Source: an uncultured Sphingomonadaceae bacterium
Lineage (GTDB): Bacteria > Pseudomonadota > Alphaproteobacteria > Sphingomonadales > Sphingomonadaceae
DNA length: 64,000 nucleotides
Assembly: GCA_947496865.1 (NCBI GenBank)
Contig: CANMEE010000001.1
Coordinates: forward strand, 1,479,501-1,543,500
Direction: 5' to 3'
Part shown: positions 8,056 through 15,231 of the stretch, in pieces
Layout: each line of letters opens with the position of its first letter
Numbering within the stretch: the stretch's first letter is position 1
Made by a program: the position numbers and the translations under genes
Notes under the pieces: model-generated
The model's database searches: none
What the model saw: only the letters and a program-made list of their open reading frames with translations
Told to the model about the DNA's origin: nothing

Positions 8056-9048
8056 ATGTCTGACTGGAAAATGATAGTCCGGCCGGTGCTCGCTGGCACA
8101 AGATTGCTCATCGCCGCCACCGCGCTATCTGGTGGTTCGATAATTGCTGGCGAGCCTATGGCGCTCGACTGGGAAACCGCTGTCGCCGCTTTTTCTGTGG
8201 GAGAGCAGCGGTCGCCGATGGTCTTCACCGACAAGGACGCTGCGCGCTGCAGAGGCCGCTGGAGACTTCATGCCGATGCGGTGGTTGACGGTGCTTTTCC
8301 AGACGCGGCAATTAGCGCCTTGAACGATCAGTTGCTGCGCCCCTCCGCCATGCATGCGATCGATTTCTACGGCACGGAGTATGACGACCGTCCCACCGCT
8401 CGCAAATCCTCCGACGAGGCCGAGCGCCTGCTAACACAAGCATTGGCCGGTGATGCGGCGGCGGCCCGCACCTATTTTGAAGATCTAGGCCTGTGTTCCA
8501 CCCACCCCGAAACGGTAGGAGACCGGCCTGCCGTGGCCATGGATGCTCCAGCGACGGTCCCGCAACCGGCGGAACCATCGCCTAGCGTGCCGGCAGAGAG
8601 CGATTTCGATGAGCCTGTAAACCAGCAAAGGCTGGCCTTTATCAAACTATTCATGCAGCAATTGCGCGACGGCGCGCCGGTTGCCGATCTGCTTATGCCA
8701 AAGATATCCTTTGCTTACATGGCCAAACATAATTGTGCAGCAGCAACGACCGGCTATGTTGACCGGCTGCCCGCCAGCGATGTCGACACCGGGTTTCCAT
8801 TTGAAGCCACTTACACTTGGGAAAACCCGGATTGCACAGTGCCGCCTGAGCTCGATTCAATAGAAGCCTTCAACCTAAAGGCAACCATTTCACAGTGGAG
8901 CCAGATAGAAGTCGCCGTCGAGGATCACAATTTTGATGTTTTCGTCTTAACGGACAAAGTGAGAAACGACTATCTGCTCATAACCATCGAACCTTATTAC
9001 AATAGTTATGCTGTCTCGAAAATCGAGTATCGGCTGGAGATACTCTGA
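8056..9048 (+). CDS. Unrecognised exported protein with low-complexity linker
   Basis: A 330-residue protein I cannot assign. Residues about 8-33 are hydrophobic (RLLIAATALSGGSIIAG) and look like a signal peptide or anchor. An N-terminal part to about residue 165 is followed by a Pro/Ala/Glu-rich linker (about 170-195) and a C-terminal part of about 130 residues with an NTF2-like feel (alternating strands, LLMPKISFAYMAKH), though I would not name the fold. Two cysteines in each half suggest disulfides and a periplasmic location. An internal ATG at 8071 is a possible alternative start. It lies in a region of unassigned genes and short repeats. Confidence 0.55.
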   Translation: MSDWKMIVRPVLAGTRLLIAATALSGGSIIAGEPMALDWETAVAAFSVGEQRSPMVFTDKDAARCRGRWRLHADAVVDGAFPDAAISALNDQLLRPSAMHAIDFYGTEYDDRPTARKSSDEAERLLTQALAGDAAAARTYFEDLGLCSTHPETVGDRPAVAMDAPATVPQPAEPSPSVPAESDFDEPVNQQRLAFIKLFMQQLRDGAPVADLLMPKISFAYMAKHNCAAATTGYVDRLPASDVDTGFPFEATYTWENPDCTVPPELDSIEAFNLKATISQWSQIEVAVEDHNFDVFVLTDKVRNDYLLITIEPYYNSYAVSKIEYRLEIL

Positions 9049-9105
9049 CAATCAACGGAGATCGCTTTGCTGATACGAAGCTGCCGCTCCGCCTCCTCCC
9101 CGAGA

Positions 9106-9121
9106 TGTGATCAATATCACA
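9106..9121. promoter_or_regulatory. CRP/FNR-type palindrome upstream of lipoprotein gene
   Basis: TGTGAT-CAAT-ATCACA is a perfect inverted repeat. It matches the CRP consensus TGTGA-N6-TCACA exactly and the inner TGAT-N4-ATCA core shared by FNR/FixK-type regulators. It lies 93 bp before the ATG of the small lipoprotein gene, a suitable position for activation. Which family member binds cannot be decided from the site alone. Confidence 0.55.
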
Positions 9122-9213
9122 CTTACATGCTTTCCAGAATCGTAACCGTCCCGCGGGGGCTTTACCACGCCGCTGTTTAGCAATGATTTATCTGGAAAAA
9201 TGAGAGTAAAAAT

Positions 9214-9552
9214 ATGAAAAAATTCTATAACTTTGCCGCGTTAAGCGCTGGTGCCCTTGTGATTACTGCGTGTAGCGGCGGAGCTGACGAATCTAGCACG
9301 ACCTCAGAAGCGACTGAAGAAGTAGCTTCTGAGCAAGCGTCAGACGAATGCACCCAAGAAACTGCAACTGCAAAAGTGCAGGCGCTTTCGGAAAAAATGC
9401 AAGGCTTGGCGAATGACCCTGCAGCGATGCAGGAAATGGCCGCTAAATTGCAAGAGATCCAAGGAAAGGTTCAGGCTGGTGCAGCTGACGGTAGTTTTGA
9501 CTTGGCAGCAGCATGTGCAGTCTATGACGAGATGCTCGCAGCCGCTGAGTAA
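9214..9552 (+). CDS. Small predicted lipoprotein, function unknown
   Basis: A 112-residue protein with a lysine-containing signal peptide and lipobox ITAC at residues 17-20, so it should be lipid-modified and exported. The mature protein begins with a Ser/Thr/Glu-rich acidic linker, then a helical part (about 50-110) containing a run of Lys-Val-Gln-Ala and Met-rich heptad-like segments that could form a coiled coil or helical hairpin. Two further cysteines (near 47 and 100) may pair. I do not recognise a family. A weak GAGAG lies upstream of the ATG, and a CRP/FNR-like palindrome lies 93 bp upstream. Confidence 0.65.
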   Translation: MKKFYNFAALSAGALVITACSGGADESSTTSEATEEVASEQASDECTQETATAKVQALSEKMQGLANDPAAMQEMAAKLQEIQGKVQAGAADGSFDLAAACAVYDEMLAAAE

Positions 9553-9684
9553 TCGAAATTTAGAGCCAGCTATGGCGCGGCGCGCCATGGTTGGCATTTT
9601 GAATATTGTTTTTCAATAATAGTAAATGTTGAACCCGAATGTTCCAAATTCGAGTTTACGTCCCACTGTGTCGGGGTGTGCTAA

Positions 9685-9756
9685 TGTCCGTTTTCGGGAT
9701 ATTGCAGACACAAGGAATACGCTGATTGTTCGTCAGCTAACGCTCCAATTGCGGAC
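9685..9756. repeat. TGTCCGCTTT-family repeat, copy 2
   Basis: TGTCCGTTTTCGGGATAT at 9685-9702 recurs nearly identically at 10335-10352, and CGCTCCAATTGCGGAC at 9741-9756 recurs at 7184-7199 with one change. The spacer 9553-9776 between the two convergent lipoprotein genes contains nothing else I recognise. Open frames crossing this repeat give a VRFRDIA peptide that also appears from the copy at 10335, a sign of shared DNA rather than protein. Confidence 0.6.
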
Positions 9757-9776
9757 CTCCCTAACCCTTGCCTTCG

Positions 9777-10265
9777 CTAGGATGGCGCGGGTGCTGAACG
9801 GATGGAAATGGGTTGAAGATCCCCCACCCTGTCGAAGCAGAATGAACCTTCTGAACGGCATTGATTAGTCGCCTCGCCGGTAATCACGACATAACCGTTC
9901 GCGTAAAAATAGGCACGCAAGTCGAAGTATGAGGACTGCGATCCGGGGCCGATTGAAACGGATGGATGATCGGGGAATGGAAAGCCTGATACGTCAGTGG
10001 CCCCTTCCTCCAGCGCGGCGCGCATATCTGACATTGCGCGATCCACGTCGTCAGACTCCGCTTTGTTCCGGTAGAGCATGCAGCTAAGCGCCTCACACTC
10101 GCCGAGATAGCCGGTAACCACGACCGTTTGACCGTTCAGTTGATCTATCTGTGCAATAAATTCTTCGACTGTAGTCGGCTTCTTCGTCGTGGCGCTGCCA
10201 CACGCCACTGTTGCAAGCGCAAGAAGTAGCCCGACCAAGGGCCGGAAATTTAAAGATGCCTCCAT
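9777..10265 (-). CDS. Predicted lipoprotein, function unknown
   Basis: A 162-residue protein starting MEASLNF with a hydrophobic segment and a lipobox-like ATVAC near residue 20. The mature part contains EEFIAQIDQLNGQTVVVTGYLGECEALSCMLY, reminiscent of small OB-like beta domains that begin with a phrase such as LNGQ-VxVxGYL, but I cannot name the family. Four cysteines in two pairs could form disulfides. The open frame extends 58 codons further upstream, but that part runs through the TGTCCGCTTT repeat, so the ATG at 10263-10265 directly before the signal peptide is chosen. It is convergent with the small lipoprotein gene at 9214. Confidence 0.65.
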   Translation of the reverse strand: MEASLNFRPLVGLLLALATVACGSATTKKPTTVEEFIAQIDQLNGQTVVVTGYLGECEALSCMLYRNKAESDDVDRAMSDMRAALEEGATDVSGFPFPDHPSVSIGPGSQSSYFDLRAYFYANGYVVITGEATNQCRSEGSFCFDRVGDLQPISIRSAPAPS

Positions 10266-10287
10266 CTTTCGAGCATACTGGCAACAA

Positions 10288-10352
10288 TGTCCGCTTTCTA
10301 CCCATTTGTCGTCGTTAAAAGCGACGAGACCTAGTGTCCGCTTTCGGGATAT
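10288..10352. repeat. TGTCCGCTTT-family repeat, tandem copy 3
   Basis: Two TGTCCGCTTT units in the same orientation begin at 10288 and 10335, 47 bp apart, with a GTCGTCGTTAAAAGCGACGA hairpin-like segment between them. The second unit continues CGGGATAT as in the copy at 9685. They lie immediately upstream of the minus-strand lipoprotein start and may carry its promoter. Confidence 0.55.
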
Positions 10353-10411
10353 AGCCGCCACTAGTCCTCCGACCTCCAAATCGAATAAATAACCAAATAG
10401 GCACAAAACAC

Positions 10412-10440
10412 TTGACATTGTCACGCTGTTTAGGTACATA
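10412..10440 (+). promoter_or_regulatory. Candidate sigma-70-like promoter
   Basis: A perfect -35 box TTGACA (10412-10417) is followed after exactly 17 bases by TACATA (10435-10440), a moderate -10 box. It points towards the hairpin-terminator unit and the GTA-type genes. It is the best promoter-like element seen in this part of the window. Confidence 0.5.
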
Positions 10441-10446
10441 TCAGGA

Positions 10447-10535
10447 ACATCGAGAAATTGTGATTCGGGCCGAGCGGCTCTGAAGCAAGGCGGTCCCGGC
10501 GGGACAGGCCCTGTTTCAACCCGCCGGCCCTTTTT
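10447..10535 (+). ncRNA. Candidate small RNA or leader attenuator
   Basis: Between the promoter at 10412 and the peptidase gene at 10576 lies a ~89-base GC-rich unit that ends CGGCCCTTTTT. Two mutually exclusive stems are possible: GGGCCG-A-GCGG (10467-10477) with CCGCCGGCCC (10521-10530), ten pairs with a bulged A and directly followed by the T-run; or CCGGCGGG (10496-10503) with CCCGCCGG (10520-10527). An inner ACAGG/CCTGT helix also forms. No open frame with a ribosome site is present. This could be a stand-alone sRNA or a transcriptional attenuator for the tail genes. I do not recognise it as a known RNA family. Confidence 0.45.
10496..10535 (+). terminator. Rho-independent terminator, GC stem plus T5
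   Basis: CCGGCGGG pairs perfectly with CCCGCCGG across a 16-base loop, and CCCTTTTT follows. It points along the plus strand where no protein gene lies upstream, which is why a short transcript from 10447 is proposed. Confidence 0.6.
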
Positions 10536-10575
10536 AATGCCTGCGGTCCCCAGCGATCCGGGCGTGAGGATAGAT

Positions 10576-11064
10576 ATGGCTGAAACAAATAAAGACCTAA
10601 TACGGGAGGTCCGCGAAGACCATTATGCCGCCAAGCGTGCGGCTTTTCTGGAGCATTTGGCGATCTCGTCAAGCGTCAAGGAATCCATGGCCGTGTGCGG
10701 TACTGATTTCCGTCTTCATGGCCGTAGCGCTGATTACGGCCTCGATTGTATTGGGTTGGCAGCGCAATGTCTGGGAGCCGCTGACATGACCAGCGATATC
10801 CCGAATGGCTATTCGATACGCGGCGGATCTGCCGAGCAAATATCAGAAGTGATGACGCTGGCAGGATTTACAGCGCTGCCGCAGAGCACGCCGCTCTGTG
10901 AAGGCGATATTGCGCTGGCGCGGCCGAGCCCGGTCCAATGGCATTTGATGATCAAAACCGAGGGTGGATTTGTCCATGCGCATGCCGGTCTTGGTCAAGT
11001 GGTGTTCACGCCCGGCCCATCCCAATGGCCGATTGAACACATATATCGAATTTTGGAGAGCTAG
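10576..11064 (+). CDS. NlpC/P60-family peptidase of GTA/phage tail module
   Basis: A 162-residue cysteine peptidase of the phage and gene-transfer-agent tail type, expected to cut peptidoglycan peptides during DNA entry. The catalytic Cys sits in GLDCIGLAAQC (near residue 57) and the partner His in VQWHLMIK or VHAHAG (near residues 119-135), the order seen in GTA peptidases. The ATG at 10576 with GAGGA five bases upstream is preferred over 10537, which lies in the terminator loop region. It ends directly against the ATG of the tail protein gene, so the two are translated in tandem. The usual preceding GTA genes (capsid, terminase, tape measure) are not in the window. Confidence 0.82.
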   Translation: MAETNKDLIREVREDHYAAKRAAFLEHLAISSSVKESMAVCGTDFRLHGRSADYGLDCIGLAAQCLGAADMTSDIPNGYSIRGGSAEQISEVMTLAGFTALPQSTPLCEGDIALARPSPVQWHLMIKTEGGFVHAHAGLGQVVFTPGPSQWPIEHIYRILES

Positions 11065-13263
11065 ATGGCAAGTTTAGTTTTGACAGCTGCCGGCACAGCA
11101 ATAGGTGGCCCGATTGGCGGGGCGCTGGGCGCTGTGTTGGGGCGACAAGTGGATCAGAATATTCTGTTCAAGCCGCAAGGCCGCGAAGGCCCACGCTTGC
11201 AGGAACTGGCGGTGCAGACCTCCAGTTACGGCGCGCAAATCCCACGCCTTTACGGCAAAATGCGGGTGGCCGGGACCGTGATCTGGGCAACTGACCTTAA
11301 GGAGAGCAGCGAATCAAATGGGGGTGGCAAGGGGCGTCCAAGCAACACAACTTACAGCTATTCCGCTTGTCTCGCTGTCGCGTTGTCGAGCCGCAATATC
11401 GCATCGATCGGACGGATATGGGCCGATGGCAAAATTTTGCGCGGCAGCGCAGGGGACTTCAAAACCGAAACCGGTTTCCGCTTTTATGGAGGGCAGGAAG
11501 ATCAGGCTGCGGATGGATTGATGGCCAGCGCCGAAGCTGCGGGAGAAACGCCAGCTTATCGTGGTCTTGCCGTCGCGGTATTCGAAGATATGGACCTGAC
11601 CGATTATGGTAATCGCATCCCCTCGCTCACGTTTGAATTGATTGCCGACAATGGCGCGGTCAGTGTCGGCGCGATTATCGATGATATTGCCGGCAACGGA
11701 ACGGCGGCATTTGTAGAGGACCAGATTGATGGTTTCGCGGCTACCGGCCAGGATGGGCGGGACGTGTTGGGCGTGATAGGGGAGAGTTTTTCGCTGTCAT
11801 TTCTGTCCGCCCCAGGCGGTATGATGGCAGAACCACGACAGCGTCAGGAAGAGGTGGCGGCGGTCTTTATATATGACGATATCGTCGCGAGCAGGGATGG
11901 TGAGCTAGTCGAACGACCAGAATCGCGGATATTGGCGGAGACCAAAACTACGCGGCAATATAGTTTGCGCTATTATGATCCTGCCCGGGATTATCAATCC
12001 GGCGTGCAAAATGCTTTTCGGCCGGGGCAGAGCAGGGTGGTCCGCCATCAGGACTTTCCCGCTGCGATGGAAGCAACAAAGGCCAAAAATATGGCGCAGA
12101 CGAAGCTATGGTTGCTCTATCAAGAACGCAGCACCGTACAATTGGACGTCCTGCGAACAGGGCGCTCGATGAAACCCGGGACATTGGTGCGGTGGGACGA
12201 TAGCGATGATATCTGGCGTGTCAGAAATTGGGAACTGCATCGCGGCAGCATAAGCCTTGCCTTGTCAAAGGCGGGATTCGCGATACCGGATACGGAGAGG
12301 CCGACGGACAATGGCCGGTCGGTGAAAGAGCTGGATGGGTTGGCGGGAACCACGCGACTGGCTCTGGTTGACTTGCCTTTTGCCTTGGATGCGCCAGCGC
12401 AACTATCCGACAATCCTAAGCTTTATGCCGCGGCCGCCGGTGATCTGGGTTGGCGCCATGCTGAGTTGTTTGTCGTTGCGGCCGATGGTGTGGCCAGTGA
12501 TTTTATCGGCCAGATACCGGCTCCTTCAACGATGGGAACGACGCCAGAACCATTGCCGCCCAGTGGAGCGCATCTGATCGATCGAAGAAACCGCCTGCTG
12601 GTGCAGATGCACAATCGCAATATGATATTGCATCATGCGGACAACGCTCAACTGTCGGCCGGTCATAATCTGGCTGCGATCGGCCGGGAGATTATTCAAT
12701 TTGGTTCAGCTGAACCAATCGGGGATGATCGCTATCAATTATCGGAACTGTTGCGGGGTCTGGGCGGCACCGAGAGGGAAATGGGCAATCATGGCACGGA
12801 TGAAGATTTCATCTTGCTGAAAGGCGCCGGGCTGACCGAGATTGAGGCGCGCCATTTCGTACCATTTCACCCGGTTACGCTATCCGCAATCGGTCGGGGC
12901 GATGATAGTCCCATATTCCGGTCGATTGATAATCCTGGACGGGCTTTGAAGCCTTGGTCGCCGGTGCATCCCTATTCCGTTTTTCGAGATAATGGTGATC
13001 TTGAGATTGGCTGGACCCGGCGGTCTCGCGCTGGCCTGATATGGCCAGATCATGTGGAAATACCGCTTGCCGAGGAAGCAGAAAAATATCGCGTGCGGAT
13101 CGACAATGAAATTGTCGATGAGCCCCATGTACCGGTCACCCTTTTGCCCGCTGCAACTGTCCAAGCTTATCGGGATGTCAGTGTCTCGTCTCTGTCGATC
13201 GAAGTTCAGCAGATCGGCAGCCATAATGTTTCTGATCCCCTGCTATTTGAGGTCCCCATATAA
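11065..13263 (+). CDS. Phage/GTA tail (host-specificity) protein, short form
   Basis: A 732-residue tail protein resembling RcGTA gp15. The start MASLVLTAAGTAIGGPIGGALG is a glycine-rich hydrophobic helix, followed by GRQVDQNIL and the conserved SSYGAQIPRLYGKMRVAGTVIWATDL (quoted in parts; residues about 48-75) typical of this family. The C-terminal half contains a baseplate-like region and HPYSVFRDNGDLEIGW-type strands. The Rhodobacter protein is much larger (about 1300 residues) and carries a TIM-barrel domain; I see no room for it here, so this is a short variant. GGAGAG overlapping the upstream gene end supports the start. Likely forms the tail tip contacting recipient cells, if still functional. 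Confidence 0.8.
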   Translation: MASLVLTAAGTAIGGPIGGALGAVLGRQVDQNILFKPQGREGPRLQELAVQTSSYGAQIPRLYGKMRVAGTVIWATDLKESSESNGGGKGRPSNTTYSYSACLAVALSSRNIASIGRIWADGKILRGSAGDFKTETGFRFYGGQEDQAADGLMASAEAAGETPAYRGLAVAVFEDMDLTDYGNRIPSLTFELIADNGAVSVGAIIDDIAGNGTAAFVEDQIDGFAATGQDGRDVLGVIGESFSLSFLSAPGGMMAEPRQRQEEVAAVFIYDDIVASRDGELVERPESRILAETKTTRQYSLRYYDPARDYQSGVQNAFRPGQSRVVRHQDFPAAMEATKAKNMAQTKLWLLYQERSTVQLDVLRTGRSMKPGTLVRWDDSDDIWRVRNWELHRGSISLALSKAGFAIPDTERPTDNGRSVKELDGLAGTTRLALVDLPFALDAPAQLSDNPKLYAAAAGDLGWRHAELFVVAADGVASDFIGQIPAPSTMGTTPEPLPPSGAHLIDRRNRLLVQMHNRNMILHHADNAQLSAGHNLAAIGREIIQFGSAEPIGDDRYQLSELLRGLGGTEREMGNHGTDEDFILLKGAGLTEIEARHFVPFHPVTLSAIGRGDDSPIFRSIDNPGRALKPWSPVHPYSVFRDNGDLEIGWTRRSRAGLIWPDHVEIPLAEEAEKYRVRIDNEIVDEPHVPVTLLPAATVQAYRDVSVSSLSIEVQQIGSHNVSDPLLFEVPI

Positions 13264-13304
13264 ATAGCGCTTACATTATTTGATAAGAACCAAGAGGAAA
13301 TATA

Positions 13305-13757
13305 ATGACGACATTGGAAACACCACGTTTTGCATTGCCTTTACTGGGCGTGGGGCAGGCTCATAAGGAACTTTTCCACAACGATGCTTTATTGCTACTG
13401 GATTTTTTAGTGCAGCCGACCGTGCACGACGTCGCCGATGATCCAGATATTTTGCTGCCCGCAGAAGGAGATTGTTGGCTGGTGGGCTCCGATGCGGTTT
13501 CGGAATGGAGTGGGAAGGTTGATCAGATCGCCTGTTGGTCAAGCGGCGGATGGCGTTACATTCAACCGCGCGAATCAATGAAAATCACAATGTTGAGCAA
13601 CCATAGCTCGGTCGTCTATCAGGGTTCAGCTTGGCAATTTATAGGTCAAGTGAGTGGTCCGGTAGCCGGAACAACTATTGATTTAGAGGCTCGGACAGCG
13701 ATTGATTCGATTCTTGAAGTATTGAGGTCAGCGGAAATTTTACCCCAAATCAACTAA
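13305..13757 (+). CDS. DUF2793 domain protein, tail-associated
   Basis: A 150-residue protein opening with the DUF2793 signature: RFALPLLGVGQAHKE followed by LFHNDALLLLDFLVQP, then GDCWLVG and WSGKVDQIACW. DUF2793 proteins usually lie directly after the tail-tip gene in alphaproteobacterial prophages and GTA clusters and are thought to be tail-fibre or adhesin-like parts; the exact role is not established. AGAGGAAATATA before the ATG is a good ribosome site. A weak stem with six T follows 40 bp after the stop and closes the three-gene unit. Confidence 0.85.
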   Translation: MTTLETPRFALPLLGVGQAHKELFHNDALLLLDFLVQPTVHDVADDPDILLPAEGDCWLVGSDAVSEWSGKVDQIACWSSGGWRYIQPRESMKITMLSNHSSVVYQGSAWQFIGQVSGPVAGTTIDLEARTAIDSILEVLRSAEILPQIN

Positions 13758-13796
13758 GATGATTGCGATTTCAGTAGTAATTCGGCTTGTTCGCAG

Positions 13797-13816
13797 CACC
13801 TTAGAGGTGGTTTTTT
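13797..13816 (+). terminator. Weak Rho-independent terminator after tail genes
   Basis: CACCT-TAG-AGGTG is a five-pair stem followed by G and six T. Short stem, but position after the DUF2793 stop is right. Confidence 0.5.
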
Positions 13817-13827
13817 AAGCTAAATCA

Positions 13828-13847
13828 CGAAAATGGCGACATTTTCG
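13828..13847. promoter_or_regulatory. Perfect palindrome upstream of OmpA gene
   Basis: CGAAAATG-GCGA-CATTTTCG: perfect 8-bp arms around four bases, 92 bp before the OmpA-family start. No T-run follows. It may be an operator or an upstream hairpin; no regulator is known to me for this sequence. Confidence 0.4.
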
Positions 13848-13870
13848 CAACAGTTACGCGATTTGTCGGC

Positions 13871-13899
13871 TTGCACTGCCATTGGGGACAGGTTACAAA
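13871..13899 (+). promoter_or_regulatory. Candidate promoter of OmpA-family gene
   Basis: TTGCAC (13871-13876), a 17-base spacer and TACAAA (13894-13899) lie about 40 bp before the ribosome site GAGAAGGGGAA of the porin gene. Reasonable but unproven. Confidence 0.35.
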
Positions 13900-13939
13900 G
13901 CGCCGTGAATTCAGAACCTAAATGAGAAGGGGAATATAA

Positions 13940-15046
13940 ATGCGGAAGCTTGCCATAGGATTGGCGCTTGCCTCCACGGCTCTCGCTTCACCTGCTCTGG
14001 CCCGTGATGGCCAGTGGTATGTGGGCGTAGAAGGCGGCGCGATGCTGGTTGAAGATATTACATCTGACATTGGCGCAAATACGAACGCGTCTGAGGTCGA
14101 CCACGACACAGGTTATGATTTTGACGGCATCGTAGGTTACGATTTCGGCGGATTTCGTCTGGAAACAGAAGTTGCTTATAAAGCAGCATCTGCTGACCGG
14201 CTTCAAGTTGGTGCGCCAGGCGTCCCGCAGACAGCTGCTGGTACGGGAATTTTCACCGGTACCACACCTATCAACGGCGAAGTTAATGCTCTGAGCTTCA
14301 TGCTCAACGGTATGCTCGACTTTGGCGATGATGACGGTATTCAAGGCTTTGTTGGCGGCGGTGTTGGTGTTGCTCGTACTGAGATTACCAATGTTTTCGC
14401 TGGTCCTTATCTTGATGATTCGGACACAGGTTTTGCTTGGCAGGCTATTGCGGGTATCCGCGCGCCACTGAGCGATAGCTGGGACGTTGGTTTGAAATAT
14501 CGTTTCTTCAACGCCGACAAGATCGATCTTGTTGACCAAGTTGGTAACGATGTAAGCACCCGTTTGCGGACACATTCTGTCTTGGGTAGCTTGATCTACA
14601 ACTTTGGCGGCGAACCGGATGCACCACCGCCTCCACCGCCTCCACCACCGCCTCCACCACCACCACCACCACCGCCGCCTCCACCGGCAGCAGTGTGTGC
14701 GCCTGGACCGTATATTGTGTTCTTTGACTGGGATCAGTCAGACATCACACCAGAAGCTGCTACAGTTCTGGACAATGCGGTTACAGCATATGGTGATTGC
14801 GGAAATGCTCAGGTTATGTTGGCTGGTAATGCCGATAAATCGGGTTCAGCTAGCTACAATGTTGGCCTTTCACAACGTCGTAACGCTTCGGTTCGGGCTT
14901 ATCTCGAATCACGCGGTATCAGCGGCGGTGTGATCTCCAGCGAAGCCTTCGGTGAATCGCGTCCTCGCGTTGAAACCGCAGATGGCGTTCGTGAGCCTCA
15001 AAACCGGAACGTGACCATCCAATATGGTCCTGGTTCAGGCAGCTAA
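13940..15046 (+). CDS. OmpA-family outer-membrane protein with polyproline linker
   Basis: A 368-residue outer-membrane anchor. Residues 1-22 are a Sec signal (SPALA then RDGQW). Residues about 24-225 form an eight-stranded beta-barrel rich in Gly/aromatic strands. A run of 21 prolines follows, then an OmpA C-terminal peptidoglycan-binding domain (about 250-360): VFFDWDQSDIT, GNADKSGSASYN, LSQRRNASVRAYL and the closing EPQNRNVTI. The Asp in GNADKSG and the Arg in QRRN match the diaminopimelate-binding pair. It ties the outer membrane to the wall and is usually abundant, which fits the good ribosome site and strong terminator. The barrel and periplasmic domains are both complete. Confidence 0.92.
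   Translation: MRKLAIGLALASTALASPALARDGQWYVGVEGGAMLVEDITSDIGANTNASEVDHDTGYDFDGIVGYDFGGFRLETEVAYKAASADRLQVGAPGVPQTAAGTGIFTGTTPINGEVNALSFMLNGMLDFGDDDGIQGFVGGGVGVARTEITNVFAGPYLDDSDTGFAWQAIAGIRAPLSDSWDVGLKYRFFNADKIDLVDQVGNDVSTRLRTHSVLGSLIYNFGGEPDAPPPPPPPPPPPPPPPPPPPPPAAVCAPGPYIVFFDWDQSDITPEAATVLDNAVTAYGDCGNAQVMLAGNADKSGSASYNVGLSQRRNASVRAYLESRGISGGVISSEAFGESRPRVETADGVREPQNRNVTIQYGPGSGS
14624..14686 (+). repeat. 21-codon proline (CCN) repeat inside OmpA gene
   Basis: Twenty-one consecutive proline codons, mostly CCA with CCG and CCT, form the linker between barrel and wall-binding domains. Being a triplet repeat it can change length without losing frame. Confidence 0.9.
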
Positions 15047-15070
15047 TAGCTTTCAATAGCAATTTTATGA

Positions 15071-15101
15071 AAGGGCTGGTCTTCGGACCGGCCCTTTTTT
15101 T
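15071..15101 (+). terminator. Rho-independent terminator of OmpA gene
   Basis: AAGGGCTGGTC-TTCG-GACCGGCCCTT forms an eleven-pair stem with one G-T pair, capped by a stable TTCG tetraloop and followed by seven T in total. It lies 25 bp after the stop codon. Confidence 0.92.
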
Positions 15102-15231
15102 GTCCAATCCGTTTCTGAGCAGAAACTGGATAAATCCCTCGAAACCATTGTTCCCAATAATTGGTGTACCAGAATCTCGCATATTAATCCGGTAACGGCG
15201 TGCCCCGATGGGGCGGCGATCGGGGAAGAAT

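Noticed and set aside
9626..9868. Frame with VRFRDIA peptide in the lipoprotein spacer
   Set aside because: The same peptide appears from another copy of the repeat (10335); it is repeat DNA read as protein.
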